A DNA stretch of 64,000 bases from Erysipelothrix amsterdamensis (GCF_940143175.1 NZ_OW659496.1:682001-746000); one strand, 5' to 3'; shown: positions 35,290 to 44,909, counted from the stretch's first letter. Numbers and translations: made by a program. The notes: generated from the letters alone by a model not told the origin.

Positions 35290-36012
35290 TTAAATTGATA
35301 GCTCTTTTCCTCTCGCTTTAGTATAAAAGGTTTTATAGGTATATTCTTTGGTTTCAATTTGTAAAAAATTTCTAACCTTATTGAATACTACTCCAAATAA
35401 AATCATTAATCTATTTCTCGCTATTGTAGTATAAGCTTTGATACGAACTTGACAAATTTCAGAATCTAGAGCATAAACAAGAATTAATGATTCATATGGC
35501 TTTAAAACGATAGTATCTGGCTGAAATAAATTTATTTTTTGTAGATAAATAGTATTATTACCACCCAAAATTTTTGAAGAAATGATTACTACTTCATCAT
35601 TATTAAATACTTTTTTATTAATACTTTCAAGATCAAACTTGTTTGCTAACTTAATTTCTTTCTCTTTATCATAAATTCTTAAGCTTTGTATGTATATCGG
35701 TTTTGATGACTCATTAGATACTATTAGCTCTAATATTCTAAAATTCTTTGGCCAGTGGGTGCTTGTTTTTAGTTTAGTATCATTTCCCGAAAATAAGTTT
35801 TGATAATCGAATTCACTTGCGTAAAAACTATGATAGATATTTTCATCTCTTAAGGTAGATGTCATAGTTAATCTTCTACGTGACCTATATGAAATATATA
35901 ACGTAATTAATGTAGTTAAAACTGAAAGAATAACGGGCACTAGGACACCAGAAACTAAATCAGAGGTCGACATTTGCTCAAAATACTTTGATAAAATAAT
36001 TATTGTATGCAT
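35290..36012 (-). CDS. Membrane-anchored protein next to the HEPN gene
   Basis: 240 aa. The N-terminal membrane helix (LVPVILSVLTTLITLYIS) is followed by RSRRR and a beta-rich cytosolic domain. It starts 72 bp after the HEPN-motif gene on the same strand, so the two probably form an operon. Family not recognised; a membrane partner in phage exclusion is possible. Confidence 0.6.
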   Translation of the reverse strand: MHTIIILSKYFEQMSTSDLVSGVLVPVILSVLTTLITLYISYRSRRRLTMTSTLRDENIYHSFYASEFDYQNLFSGNDTKLKTSTHWPKNFRILELIVSNESSKPIYIQSLRIYDKEKEIKLANKFDLESINKKVFNNDEVVIISSKILGGNNTIYLQKINLFQPDTIVLKPYESLILVYALDSEICQVRIKAYTTIARNRLMILFGVVFNKVRNFLQIETKEYTYKTFYTKARGKELSI

Positions 36013-36083
36013 TAAATTGGCTCCCTTAATATTTTTTATTAGATTTCTTAGTAAATTTTAGATTGATATAACTAGTTAAGTAT

Positions 36084-37445
36084 TTAGTCGGTTTTATATG
36101 AATCAAGGCATAGAAGTTCGGCTATTTTATGCACGAATATATCATCCAGATACTTTTTAAATATATATAAATCGGCTTCAGGAATTGTTTTTGAATCGTT
36201 GAATATAAAATGTGTAAATTTATTTCGTGTATGACTAATTAATGATTCGATATCCTTACATTGTGTTGAAGTAATTATACTTTTAACCAATTCATTTTCC
36301 TCCAAAATTTTGTAATGATTAGTTATTCTTAATTTTTTCAGTTTTGTTTTAAATGATACTCTATCATAAGTTGCATGGTGAATAATATTGTCAATTACTT
36401 TTTGATGAATTTTGGGAGCATTCCGGGAGTATTCTTTTCGATAGCCAGCGTCAGTTATATAAGATGAAAATGATGCTTTTTTATAAAAAGTTTTAAGTTC
36501 CTTCTCAAGGTTGTGTACTCTTTCCGTGTCGGTTTGTTTCAAGAAAACATGGTAAAGATATTCTATCCGTTTACATGAGTTTAGAAATTGATCAATAGCG
36601 TATTCGCTTTGATAACTTGAAAAGTAACTTTCGAAGAATTCAATATTAGAAAAGTAGATATCATGCCATAATTTAAGAGCATTGATAAGTTGGCTTGTGG
36701 AAATACATTTGAATGGTGATGAGTACAAATATTCATGAATTCCATTATGGTTTTCAAAATTAAAATCACAGTATAGTTTTCCTTCGGTTTCCTCTTCATT
36801 AAATGGAAGTCTAAGGTCACTAATAGTGATATATGAAATTTGGTTACTTATTCCACGTATAAATTTAAAAAAATAGGAGATAGATTTTGTAATCATGAAT
36901 ATATGAGAGTGACTTAGTTTTTTTTCAGATTTAATATTCACTGTGTTAACCCCGTTCATTAATTCCATGTTCACTACTAAACTATCTTCTACTGATGTCG
37001 TTATATTGAAAGAATCAGTTTCAAACAAGTTCATAAAATTGTTTGCAGATAAATCGACTGTAAAAGAAAAATTTCTAGATTCAAGAAGATAAGCATATGG
37101 ATCATCAAATTCTAAATAATCTTGGTATTCCACATCATAATTTTTAGAACCATGATGTGAATACGGTGGTAAATAAGAACATTTTAACTCCATCATAAAC
37201 ATTGCTCGTTGCACGAAATTTTGGTTAATAACTCTTTTACTTGAAGCTAAATCGAATAAAATATAATTCGTTAAAAAATTTGTACATCTTAAAGTATTGT
37301 TAATTGAGTAAAATTGTTCAAAATTATTTGCATATGTAATAAAAATTTCATTTCTATCATTAACACTTATTATTGCCCCTTCCTTGATTTGAACCAAAGA
37401 TTCTACAACTTTCGAATAACCGTGTGCTGTAACTAATTTATTCAT
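36084..37445 (-). CDS. HEPN-motif protein, ApeA-like candidate defence nuclease
   Basis: 453 aa; GGAGG upstream. The first about 290 aa form a beta-rich domain not recognised with certainty but like the N terminus of ApeA-type proteins. The last about 170 aa are helical and hold SHTRNKFTHF with Arg407 and His412, the Rx4H motif of HEPN ribonucleases. ApeA is an abortive-infection protein. On the minus strand at the early/late junction of a prophage it looks like a lysogen-expressed superinfection defence gene. The fold and Rx4H are seen; the role is inferred. Confidence 0.62.
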   Translation of the reverse strand: MNKLVTAHGYSKVVESLVQIKEGAIISVNDRNEIFITYANNFEQFYSINNTLRCTNFLTNYILFDLASSKRVINQNFVQRAMFMMELKCSYLPPYSHHGSKNYDVEYQDYLEFDDPYAYLLESRNFSFTVDLSANNFMNLFETDSFNITTSVEDSLVVNMELMNGVNTVNIKSEKKLSHSHIFMITKSISYFFKFIRGISNQISYITISDLRLPFNEEETEGKLYCDFNFENHNGIHEYLYSSPFKCISTSQLINALKLWHDIYFSNIEFFESYFSSYQSEYAIDQFLNSCKRIEYLYHVFLKQTDTERVHNLEKELKTFYKKASFSSYITDAGYRKEYSRNAPKIHQKVIDNIIHHATYDRVSFKTKLKKLRITNHYKILEENELVKSIITSTQCKDIESLISHTRNKFTHFIFNDSKTIPEADLYIFKKYLDDIFVHKIAELLCLDSYKTD

Positions 37446-37552
37446 ATTATTAACGCCTCCATATTAAAGATTAACATTATGAGGTATACAAATCAAAATA
37501 CAATTGATAATGCAAATGATAACTAGATTTATATTCTCGATCAAAACGTAAA

Positions 37553-37565
37553 CGTTTAATAACCG
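37553..37565. promoter_or_regulatory. Remote repressor-operator-like site
   Basis: CGTTTAATAACCG differs by one base from the operator at 28622. It lies between the divergent HEPN gene and late-activator gene. Confidence 0.5.
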
Positions 37566-37615
37566 ATTTAATATATAACATGAGTAACTAAACTAAAAGG
37601 AGGTCTATTTAAATT

Positions 37616-38050
37616 ATGAAACAAGTAAAAAAAAGTAACGCTTTAGTTTTCATAAAAAATGAATTGCAATCCACAAATTACTATTGTTTAAAAATAATAA
37701 ATCTTAATTTAAAACTAGAACAAGTCTGCACGAAGCTCTATGAAATAAGTGGTATAGATTATTCTAAGTCAGGAGATGTAAAGGTTAAATGGTCTTTGAT
37801 CCCAAAATTAGATCTCATGCAAAAAGAGGAATTATTGAATCGCGAAATTAAAAAATGGAGAATGCGTATTCTAGACGTTGAAGAAGTCCTAAATAAATGT
37901 TCTCCTAATGTGAAAGATATGTTGATTCGCATCTATGTACTTAAAGAATCTCAGTCGAAAGTTTCCGAAAGTTATAATTATTCGAGAACAGGAATGATTT
38001 ATTTAATCGACAAAGAGTTATCAGAAGTCCTAAAAGAGTATGACATCTAA
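37616..38050 (+). CDS. RinA/ArpU-like late-gene activator
   Basis: 144 aa. Its position just before the HNH/terminase block and the C-terminal sigma-70 region-4-like stretch (RIYVLKESQSKVSESYNYSR) match ArpU/RinA regulators that switch on packaging and structural genes. AGGAGG precedes the ATG. Confidence 0.75.
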   Translation: MKQVKKSNALVFIKNELQSTNYYCLKIINLNLKLEQVCTKLYEISGIDYSKSGDVKVKWSLIPKLDLMQKEELLNREIKKWRMRILDVEEVLNKCSPNVKDMLIRIYVLKESQSKVSESYNYSRTGMIYLIDKELSEVLKEYDI

Positions 38051-38136
38051 CTCCGACACTGTCAGTACATTTTACATGCTATTATGGTAATGTGAATCTT
38101 GATATCTCACATATGTGCGCTGTTATCCTTCTTTTG

Positions 38137-38164
38137 AAAGACACTTGAAACGGTGTCTTTTTTT
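38137..38164 (+). terminator. Terminator at the head of the late operon
   Basis: AAAGACAC/GTGTCTTT stem, 8-nt loop, T7 tail. It sits between a TATTAT -10 candidate (38080) and the first late gene, so a late transcript started there must pass it. Confidence 0.8.
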
Positions 38165-38180
38165 GTTGAAAGGAGAAAGC

Positions 38181-38375
38181 ATGATTCTAAAATGCATAAG
38201 ACCTACGATTGTAATGTGTACGAAGTCTGCGTACAAAGTTCAACTGAATTTAGGTGATGTAGTTAAACCTTTTAAAGTGACACGAAATCATCTTTTGTGT
38301 TATCGAAAAGGGGAAACCTTAATTGTTTCTGTGGAACAGTGTCGAAATAATTTTATAGAAATTAAGGTGAAGTGA
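38181..38375 (+). CDS. Small late-operon protein, unknown
   Basis: 64 aa from the ATG after AAAGGAG (an upstream in-frame ATG lies across the terminator). Small beta-rich protein with several Cys; overlaps functionally with no known family. It is directly before the HNH gene. Confidence 0.6.
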   Translation: MILKCIRPTIVMCTKSAYKVQLNLGDVVKPFKVTRNHLLCYRKGETLIVSVEQCRNNFIEIKVK

Positions 38376-38376
38376 A

Positions 38377-38742
38377 ATGAAGAAACGAAGAGCACGTCGA
38401 AGTGAACCTAAAGACTGGGTTAAAGTAATTTCAAAAGGAAATGTTAATGCGTTCTATAAATCTACAGACTGGGATATTGTTCGTGAAAAAGCTTTAATGC
38501 GAGATAAACATGTGTGTCAATTTTTTATAGGAAAATGGCATGATGACAAACATAGACCAAAGCAATTAGAAGTTCGTAGGGCGAATACAGTTCATCACAT
38601 TATTCCGATTCGAAAATGTCCAGAACTATGTTTGGATTTAGATAACCTTATCAGTCTCTCATTTGAAGCTCATGAAATTATTGAAGAGCGTAAACAACAT
38701 CGTTTTAAACCTAAGAAAAAGATAACGCAAGAAAGGTGGTAG
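38377..38742 (+). CDS. Phage HNH endonuclease
   Basis: 121 aa. HNH motif VHHIIPIRKCPELCLDLDNLISL with VCQFF upstream standing in for one of the usual CxxC pairs. In HK97-like cos phages an HNH protein next to terminase is needed for genome cleavage. It starts 1 nt after the preceding stop. Confidence 0.88.
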   Translation: MKKRRARRSEPKDWVKVISKGNVNAFYKSTDWDIVREKALMRDKHVCQFFIGKWHDDKHRPKQLEVRRANTVHHIIPIRKCPELCLDLDNLISLSFEAHEIIEERKQHRFKPKKKITQERW

Positions 38743-38743
38743 T

Positions 38744-39130
38744 ATGAAGCGAATTGATTTTATTAAAAACATGAACGCGAAAGAAATTCATCAAGATAAA
38801 AGTAGTTTCGTATTAAAACATTCCGAGAACCTTTTTCAGACTTGTTATTGTCAAGATGATGATGTGACTGCGGTTCAATTGTTTGCAACAGTTTGTGTAT
38901 CAAAAGATTCAATCAAACAAATTAAACACACTGAAAGCATCCTCAAAGTATTCAAATCAGTTCTTTCACTATTGTGCGAGTATGATGATGACGATATTAG
39001 ATTAGTCATGAATCGCTTAGGATTTTTTGACCTTTCCTTTAAATTTGGTAAAGAGATGAGTCTCTATGACTATTTGTTGAAGGCTGAAGTAGTGAATGGA
39101 CTTTTTATTGTTACCATTGCGGAAGTGTAA
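38744..39130 (+). CDS. Phage protein between HNH and terminase, unknown
   Basis: 128 aa, acidic (CEYDDDDIRLVMNRLGFFDL). Family not recognised. Its position is conserved for small accessory packaging or regulatory proteins. Confidence 0.6.
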   Translation: MKRIDFIKNMNAKEIHQDKSSFVLKHSENLFQTCYCQDDDVTAVQLFATVCVSKDSIKQIKHTESILKVFKSVLSLLCEYDDDDIRLVMNRLGFFDLSFKFGKEMSLYDYLLKAEVVNGLFIVTIAEV

Positions 39131-39184
39131 TACCCCCCCCTTAAATCCTAGCGTAATATAACGCTTAAGAGGAGCGGGTGTGGA

Positions 39185-39230
39185 GTGGTGACTGTCCAGA
39201 TTTTTTTGATTTACGCGCGCGAAAGGGGGT
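39185..39230 (+). other. Candidate cos region
   Basis: Between HNH and terminase small subunit lies a T7 run then GATTTACGCGCGCGAAA, an isolated GC-rich palindromic CGCGCGCG in AT-rich DNA. Similar sequences precede P27-type terminases in cos phages, from memory. Confidence 0.4.
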
Positions 39231-39236
39231 ATGGCC

Positions 39237-39584
39237 ATGTCAAAGTCGAAAAGAACCAAAAAAGCCCGTCTTGAAAAGTATGATTTAATTGAAAAAGATT
39301 TAAAAGATCAACTCGCAAAATTGAATAAATACGGACAATTTTACGATGATTTGGTTGATCATACAGTATTTTTATTTAAATTAAAAGATACATTAGAGGA
39401 TGACATTATCAAAAATGGATTACGTATTCAAGTTACAACGGGAAATGGATTTAAAAAAGACACTTCTAATGAGTCCGTAAAAAGTTTAATTACGGTAAGC
39501 TCACAAATCCTTCGTGTTCTTAAAGAGTTAAATGTATCACTTCCGGATGATTTCGATGATTATGAAGAAGATGATTACACATGA
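39237..39584 (+). CDS. Terminase small subunit (P27 family)
   Basis: 115 aa from the ATG 7 nt after AAAGGGGG. A basic N terminus (SKSKRTKKARLEKYD) and the typical DNGF-type region (GNGFKKDTSNESVKSLITVS) of P27 proteins, ending in an acidic tail. It recognises the packaging site. It overlaps the large subunit by 14 nt. Confidence 0.85.
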   Translation: MSKSKRTKKARLEKYDLIEKDLKDQLAKLNKYGQFYDDLVDHTVFLFKLKDTLEDDIIKNGLRIQVTTGNGFKKDTSNESVKSLITVSSQILRVLKELNVSLPDDFDDYEEDDYT

Positions 39585-41286
39585 TGCAATTGATGATTAT
39601 CTAAAATTTGTTGATGAGAATCCAGATGCTATTAGTGAAGAAGTTAAATTACTTATTAAGAATATCGTTACGCCTACATTAAGACGTGATGATATTTTCT
39701 TTGACTCTGAAACGTTGGATAAGTGTATCGCGTTTTGTGAGCGATGGTTTTATCCCTTATTTCCATTTCAAAAATTTCATTACGCTTTTGTATTTATGTA
39801 CGAAAAAGAGAATCCAGAAAATGTCATTTTTAGAGATATTTTTGACTTGATGGGGCGTGGAAACGGAAAAGACGGATATCTTATGCCGCTTGCCCTTTTT
39901 CTACTGTCGCCAATGTACGGTGTATTTAATTACAACATCGATATTATCGCTAATGGTGAAGATCAGGCCAAGGACTCATTTGAGATTCTTTACGATATGT
40001 TGGAAGCAAACAAGAAAATAATGCGAAAGATGTTCTATTGGAATAAAACGGTCATCATCGGACGTAAAACACGCTCACGGCTCAAGTACAATACATCTAA
40101 TGCGAAAACAAAAGATGGAAAGAAAAGTGGAATGCTTATTTTTAATGAATTGCATGGGTATGAGGACTACAAACAACTCAATGTGTTCACATCAGGATTT
40201 GGGAAGGTTAAACATGCACGAACATGGACAATTTCCACGAATGGGATTGTCCGAGATGGTCCTCTTGATGAAAAAATTGAACTTTCAATGTCCGTACTTC
40301 ATGGAGAAGCAAACTATTTAAGAATGTTCCCATTTATTTGTCGGATGAAACGTGAAGATGTTCATAAACCCATGAAAAAAAACTTGGAAACCAATGACCC
40401 CAATGATATTGATACAACACTTTGGGAGCAAGCGAATCCAAGCCTGCGCTATCTTCCGATTCTTAGATCTGCTTTAATCTTTGACTATTACAATTTTCTA
40501 ACAAAACCATCCTATAAAACAGAATTCTATTCAAAACGGATGAATATACCCATGCAAGATCATGAACAAGCATTAACATCATGGAACAACATTCTCAAAG
40601 CATCTTACAGTGATGTTGAACAGAAAATTCCGCGCGATACTTACGTTGAACCGGGAAGCAGTGCCGTTGTGGGTATTGATTTTGCTCAATTTAATGATTT
40701 TGCTTCCGTTGGTCTTCTGTTTTTGAAAGATAGAGAATATATTTGGCAAAGTAAAACGTGGATTTGTGGAAGAAGCAAGCATTTTTGCGAAATTAAATTT
40801 CCATTCGATAAGTATGGGTCCACTGGCTTTATGGACTTTGAGGTGATTGACGAAGACTATATCCACGAAGATTATTTGGTGAGATGGGTTGTTGATGCGA
40901 TGCGTATGTATCGAATTCAGAAGATTGTATTGGATAGCCATCGCTATCAATTAATGAAGCGCTCTTTTGAATCCTATGGAATTTCTGTGGAGTCACGTGA
41001 AAACCCATCTGGAATGATACGCATGATACGTATTAATCAATCGGTTTATAACATCGTGGCTCCCTTTATCGAAAAGTTATTTGTGGATGGCACAATTAAT
41101 ATTGGTGATAGTGCCATAATGCGTTGGGCTATAAATAATACGGCATTGCAAATTAAAAAAGATGGACTGCTTACCTTTGAAAAAATAGAGCCCAAATTAC
41201 GTAAGAATGATCCATTTATGGCATTAGTTCATGCGTGTCAAGCACGAGAACTTTTGGAAAAGAAAGTCATCCAAATTTGGATGTAG
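39571..41286 (+). CDS. Terminase large subunit
   Basis: 572 aa. The ATPase has GRGNGKDG as Walker A-like motif and MLIFNELHGYED as Walker B. The nuclease domain carries VVGIDFAQFNDFASVG and DSHRYQLMKRSF. It translocates DNA into proheads and cuts it. The start overlaps the small subunit. Confidence 0.93.
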   Translation: MITHDAIDDYLKFVDENPDAISEEVKLLIKNIVTPTLRRDDIFFDSETLDKCIAFCERWFYPLFPFQKFHYAFVFMYEKENPENVIFRDIFDLMGRGNGKDGYLMPLALFLLSPMYGVFNYNIDIIANGEDQAKDSFEILYDMLEANKKIMRKMFYWNKTVIIGRKTRSRLKYNTSNAKTKDGKKSGMLIFNELHGYEDYKQLNVFTSGFGKVKHARTWTISTNGIVRDGPLDEKIELSMSVLHGEANYLRMFPFICRMKREDVHKPMKKNLETNDPNDIDTTLWEQANPSLRYLPILRSALIFDYYNFLTKPSYKTEFYSKRMNIPMQDHEQALTSWNNILKASYSDVEQKIPRDTYVEPGSSAVVGIDFAQFNDFASVGLLFLKDREYIWQSKTWICGRSKHFCEIKFPFDKYGSTGFMDFEVIDEDYIHEDYLVRWVVDAMRMYRIQKIVLDSHRYQLMKRSFESYGISVESRENPSGMIRMIRINQSVYNIVAPFIEKLFVDGTINIGDSAIMRWAINNTALQIKKDGLLTFEKIEPKLRKNDPFMALVHACQARELLEKKVIQIWM

Positions 41287-41302
41287 AGAGGAGGATAAAT
41301 CA

Positions 41303-42457
41303 TTGAATTTTTTTAATGTCTTTAAGAAAAATGGATATCGCGTCGATTTTTTAGATGACATTGTTGAAAAAAAGGCAAAACATCTTGAACTTCAAGAATT
41401 GATGATTGAGAGTGCAATTGAAATGATTGCAAAGACAATCGCCAAGGTAGATTTTCAATATTACGATGGTAATCAAAAAGTGATTAATGAGGTTTACTAT
41501 ACTCTTAATGTTGTTCCAAACTGTAATGACACTGGGACTACATTTTGGATGCGGGTGGTACGCAAACTATTTCGAGAGAATGAATGTCTCATTGTCATCC
41601 TAGGAAAAAAACTATACCTTGCCAAATCATTCAAAGCAGGAGAAGAAGTTATTTTGGATAAAACATACTCTTCTGTTATTCTTGAAGATTTTAATGGTAA
41701 CGAAGTACTCTTAAATAAAACGATTACATCGCATGATGTAATTTTTTTAACTCTAGGTAGCTGTAAAGTACATGCACTCATGAAAACATTTTATCAGTCG
41801 TATGCGGAGATGCTAAGACTTGCATCCAATGCGTTTAAGATATCAAATCGAATTAAGTATGTATTTACAATGCCACAGTCAAATATCGAGTTATGCGATC
41901 AAGATGGAAATCCGGTTAACATGAAGGATTATGTAAAGAATGTCTTAGGTTACTTAGAGTCTGATGATTCAGTCGTCGTACCCCTACCATCGAGCATGAA
42001 ACTTGAAGAAATTACAAGTAAGTCAAAGTCTAATTCGGATGATTACTTGAAGCTTATTCGAAAATATGGCGATATGGTTGCGATGGCATTTGGAATTCCA
42101 CTTGATGTCTTCTACGGAAGTAAGACCGATAAGTCAACCGGAACAAATGATTTCATCACTTTTGCAGTGTTGCCGATTTTAAAAATAATCGAAGATGGGC
42201 TGAATGCGCATTTAATTTCAGAGGAGGAGTATTTGAGTGGCCAAAAAATTGTTGCCAATAAATTCGCATTACAATACTTCAACATTATGGATGTTGCCTC
42301 TAGTATTGATAAGTTGCGAAGTGTGGGGTATTCATTCAATGATATACAACACAACATGGGAGAGCCTCAAATTGATGAGCCGTGGGCTAATCGACGGTAC
42401 GTCACAAAAAACTATATGAATGTAGAGCATGAGGAGAAAGGAGACAAAAATGAATGA
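41303..42457 (+). CDS. Portal protein (HK97 family)
   Basis: 384 aa with a TTG start 8 nt after GGAGG; the longer frame would overlap terminase without a ribosome site. Contains the portal blocks GDMVAMAFGIPLDVFYGSK and SGTNDFITFAVLPI-like helices. Forms the dodecameric head vertex through which DNA passes. Confidence 0.9.
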   Translation: MNFFNVFKKNGYRVDFLDDIVEKKAKHLELQELMIESAIEMIAKTIAKVDFQYYDGNQKVINEVYYTLNVVPNCNDTGTTFWMRVVRKLFRENECLIVILGKKLYLAKSFKAGEEVILDKTYSSVILEDFNGNEVLLNKTITSHDVIFLTLGSCKVHALMKTFYQSYAEMLRLASNAFKISNRIKYVFTMPQSNIELCDQDGNPVNMKDYVKNVLGYLESDDSVVVPLPSSMKLEEITSKSKSNSDDYLKLIRKYGDMVAMAFGIPLDVFYGSKTDKSTGTNDFITFAVLPILKIIEDGLNAHLISEEEYLSGQKIVANKFALQYFNIMDVASSIDKLRSVGYSFNDIQHNMGEPQIDEPWANRRYVTKNYMNVEHEEKGDKNE

Positions 42458-43121
42458 AGTAATGCAGTTTGTTAAGAAAAACGATACCACGACAGAACTT
42501 TATATCTATGGCGAAATACGAAAGCAAGAAGTGTGGGAAGTATTGTTTGATGTTGAATCAGAACATGTATCTGCACTCAGCTTTAAAGATGCATTGGATC
42601 AGGTAGAAACACCAAATCTATGTGTTCGCATTAATTCAATGGGTGGAAGTGTCAGTGAAGGACTCACTATTTATAATCTATTGAATTCATTTAGTGGTAA
42701 CGTCACAACTATTGTTGATGGATTTGCTTGCAGTATTGCATCCGTGATATTTATGGCAGGATCGAAACGCATTGTTCCCGAAAGTGCCCTATTAATGATT
42801 CATAATGCATGGAGTAAAGCAGAAGGTGATGCCCATGCGATGCGTAAAGCAGCAGATGATTTAGAAAAAATTACTCAGCCAAGTATCAATATTTACACAT
42901 CAAAAACAATCTTAAATGAAATTGAAATTCGCAATATGATGGATAAAGAAACTTGGCTTGAAGCAAAAGAAGCTTATGAATTTGGATTTGCGACCGTGCT
43001 TGAAAAGGCAGAAGCAAATCAGTGTTTAAATGACCGTTATCTTGCTCACCTCATTAAAGAAAACAAAGCACTTAAAACTAAAATTTTGAGCACTAATAAG
43101 CAAGATGATGATTTCTTTTAG
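42450..43121 (+). CDS. ClpP-like prohead protease
   Basis: 223 aa from the ATG after AAAGGAG, overlapping the portal by 8 nt. ClpP fold: NSMGGSVSEGLTIYN, catalytic Ser in FACSIASVIFMAG, catalytic His in LMIHNAWSKAEGD. It matures the capsid protein encoded next. Confidence 0.92.
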   Translation: MNEVMQFVKKNDTTTELYIYGEIRKQEVWEVLFDVESEHVSALSFKDALDQVETPNLCVRINSMGGSVSEGLTIYNLLNSFSGNVTTIVDGFACSIASVIFMAGSKRIVPESALLMIHNAWSKAEGDAHAMRKAADDLEKITQPSINIYTSKTILNEIEIRNMMDKETWLEAKEAYEFGFATVLEKAEANQCLNDRYLAHLIKENKALKTKILSTNKQDDDFF

Positions 43122-43139
43122 AAAGGAAAAGGAGAACCT

Positions 43140-44282
43140 ATGAAACTATCAAAATTAGAAACAAATGAACTTGTACAATTAATCCAAAATGCCCCTAAAG
43201 AAGCGAAGGGTCAAGTTATTATCGAGTCAGTTCAAAAACTTTTGGATGACAAACTTGAATCAATTGTTAATGAATATCAAAGCATGGCTAAGGAAGTATC
43301 CGCGAATAATCAACTCTTTGACAAATATGGCTTGCGTAATCTATCAACAGAAGAACATGGATTTTATGAATTAATTACAGATCCAATGCAAGCAAGTCAT
43401 GGATTTACAAAAGGGAAACAAGAAGATTTAATTCCAACCTCAATTACAAATTATGTTTTTGAAGATTTAAAACAATCACGTCCTTTATTCCAGTATATTG
43501 ATTGGTCACCAGCAGGCGTTAAAAAGTGGATTTTAGCAGAGAAAGTCGGTAAAGCTGCTTGGGGTGCCCTGGATGAAACAATCACTAAAGAAATTACTGC
43601 TCAACTTGAAATCATTGATTTTGAAATCCATAAATTAGCTGCATTTGCGCTCATTCCTTTAGGAATTATTGAACTTGGTCATGAATGGGTTGATAAGTAT
43701 GTTCGTGAAGTCTTGTTAGAGGTCAATGAAGAGGGACTTGAGGAAGGAATTATTGCCGGAAACGGTAAGAATGCACCGGTAGGAATGATTAAAAATTTAA
43801 AAGGGAATGTGCAAAGCGGCGTATATCCTGATGCTGATGCTGTGGAAATCAAATCATTTACAGCCGAGGCTCTTGCACCTCACCTTGCAACGTTAAGTGA
43901 TGGAGGTAAACGTACCCTATCTAAATTAGTTTTAATTGTAAATCCAAGTGATTATTTTACAAAAGTACTCCCAGCGACAACTTATTTATCAGCAATAGGA
44001 GAATATCGACAAGTGCTTCCGTTTAATATTGAAATTGTACAAGCAACTTCAGTGCCACAAAACAAAGCAATTCTATATGTACCAATGGGATACAGTGCCG
44101 GTATTAGCCGCATGGGTCTGTATGAATCAGATGAATTTAAATTCTTAGATCATGTTCGTGCTTTTAAAGTCGTTACCTATGGTAATGGTCGTCTTAAAAA
44201 ACAAAACATGACCGTTTTATTGAACATTACGAAATTAGCGCCTCTTGCGTTTAATGTGAAAGACTTAGGTGTGGGGGCCTAA
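43140..44282 (+). CDS. Major capsid protein (HK97 fold)
   Basis: 380 aa. A helical N-terminal delta/scaffold region (first about 90 residues) that the protease would remove precedes the capsid core (TSITNYVFEDLKQSRPLFQY, IIAGNGKNAPVGMIKNL). Its position after portal and protease is diagnostic. Confidence 0.92.
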   Translation: MKLSKLETNELVQLIQNAPKEAKGQVIIESVQKLLDDKLESIVNEYQSMAKEVSANNQLFDKYGLRNLSTEEHGFYELITDPMQASHGFTKGKQEDLIPTSITNYVFEDLKQSRPLFQYIDWSPAGVKKWILAEKVGKAAWGALDETITKEITAQLEIIDFEIHKLAAFALIPLGIIELGHEWVDKYVREVLLEVNEEGLEEGIIAGNGKNAPVGMIKNLKGNVQSGVYPDADAVEIKSFTAEALAPHLATLSDGGKRTLSKLVLIVNPSDYFTKVLPATTYLSAIGEYRQVLPFNIEIVQATSVPQNKAILYVPMGYSAGISRMGLYESDEFKFLDHVRAFKVVTYGNGRLKKQNMTVLLNITKLAPLAFNVKDLGVGA

Positions 44283-44304
44283 GTCTTTCTAGAAAGGAAC
44301 AATC

Positions 44305-44646
44305 ATGAAATATATAGTAATTAAACGATGGCATGATCTCCAAGATAATAATTTCCAATATGAAGTTGGTGATTCTTATCCACGCGAAGGGTTGGAGCCA
44401 TCCGAAAACCGCATCTTAGAATTGAGTTCTTCAAATAATATTCCTGGTATTCCATTAATAAAACCGATGAATATTCCTGATTCCGAGGACAGTGGTTTAA
44501 AGAACGAATCTATTGCAGAACTTGAAAATGACAATTTAGAGAAGGTGCTCGATGAAGAAACTGATGGAAATAACACCCACATTGATGATTCCAGTTCGAT
44601 TCAAAAAAATGGTCGTAAGACTAAAAAGAAGGTAACTAACACATGA
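44305..44646 (+). CDS. Small phage protein after capsid, unknown
   Basis: 113 aa; a globular start (KYIVIKRWHDLQDNNFQYEVG) then a low-complexity acidic region and a Lys-rich end. Its stop overlaps the next ATG. Small proteins at this place are common in HK97 phages; role unknown. Confidence 0.65.
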   Translation: MKYIVIKRWHDLQDNNFQYEVGDSYPREGLEPSENRILELSSSNNIPGIPLIKPMNIPDSEDSGLKNESIAELENDNLEKVLDEETDGNNTHIDDSSSIQKNGRKTKKKVTNT

Positions 44647-44909
44647 ATTTAGTATCAGAAATTCGCTTTGAACAAGGAATTTCTCCGTTTTACTCTGATG
44701 AATTGCTCGAAACATATATTAAAGAAGGTAAAGCAGATATAAACGCGATTGCGGGATGCAACATTGATTACGATCGTGATTTAAAGGCGCGTGTACTCCT
44801 TAAAAATTATGTGCTTTATCGTAGATTTTCAAGACTTGCGGAATTTAAGGAGGTGTATGCGGGTGATTACACCAATATCCAAATTCGCTACTTCAATTCC
44901 AACTTATAA
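44643..44909 (+). CDS. Head-tail connector (gp6-like)
   Basis: 88 aa, all helical, with YSDELLETYIKEGKADINAI and a LLKNYVLYRRFSRLAEF helix, as in phage DNA-packaging adaptors. Overlaps both neighbours. Confidence 0.78.
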   Translation: MNLVSEIRFEQGISPFYSDELLETYIKEGKADINAIAGCNIDYDRDLKARVLLKNYVLYRRFSRLAEFKEVYAGDYTNIQIRYFNSNL

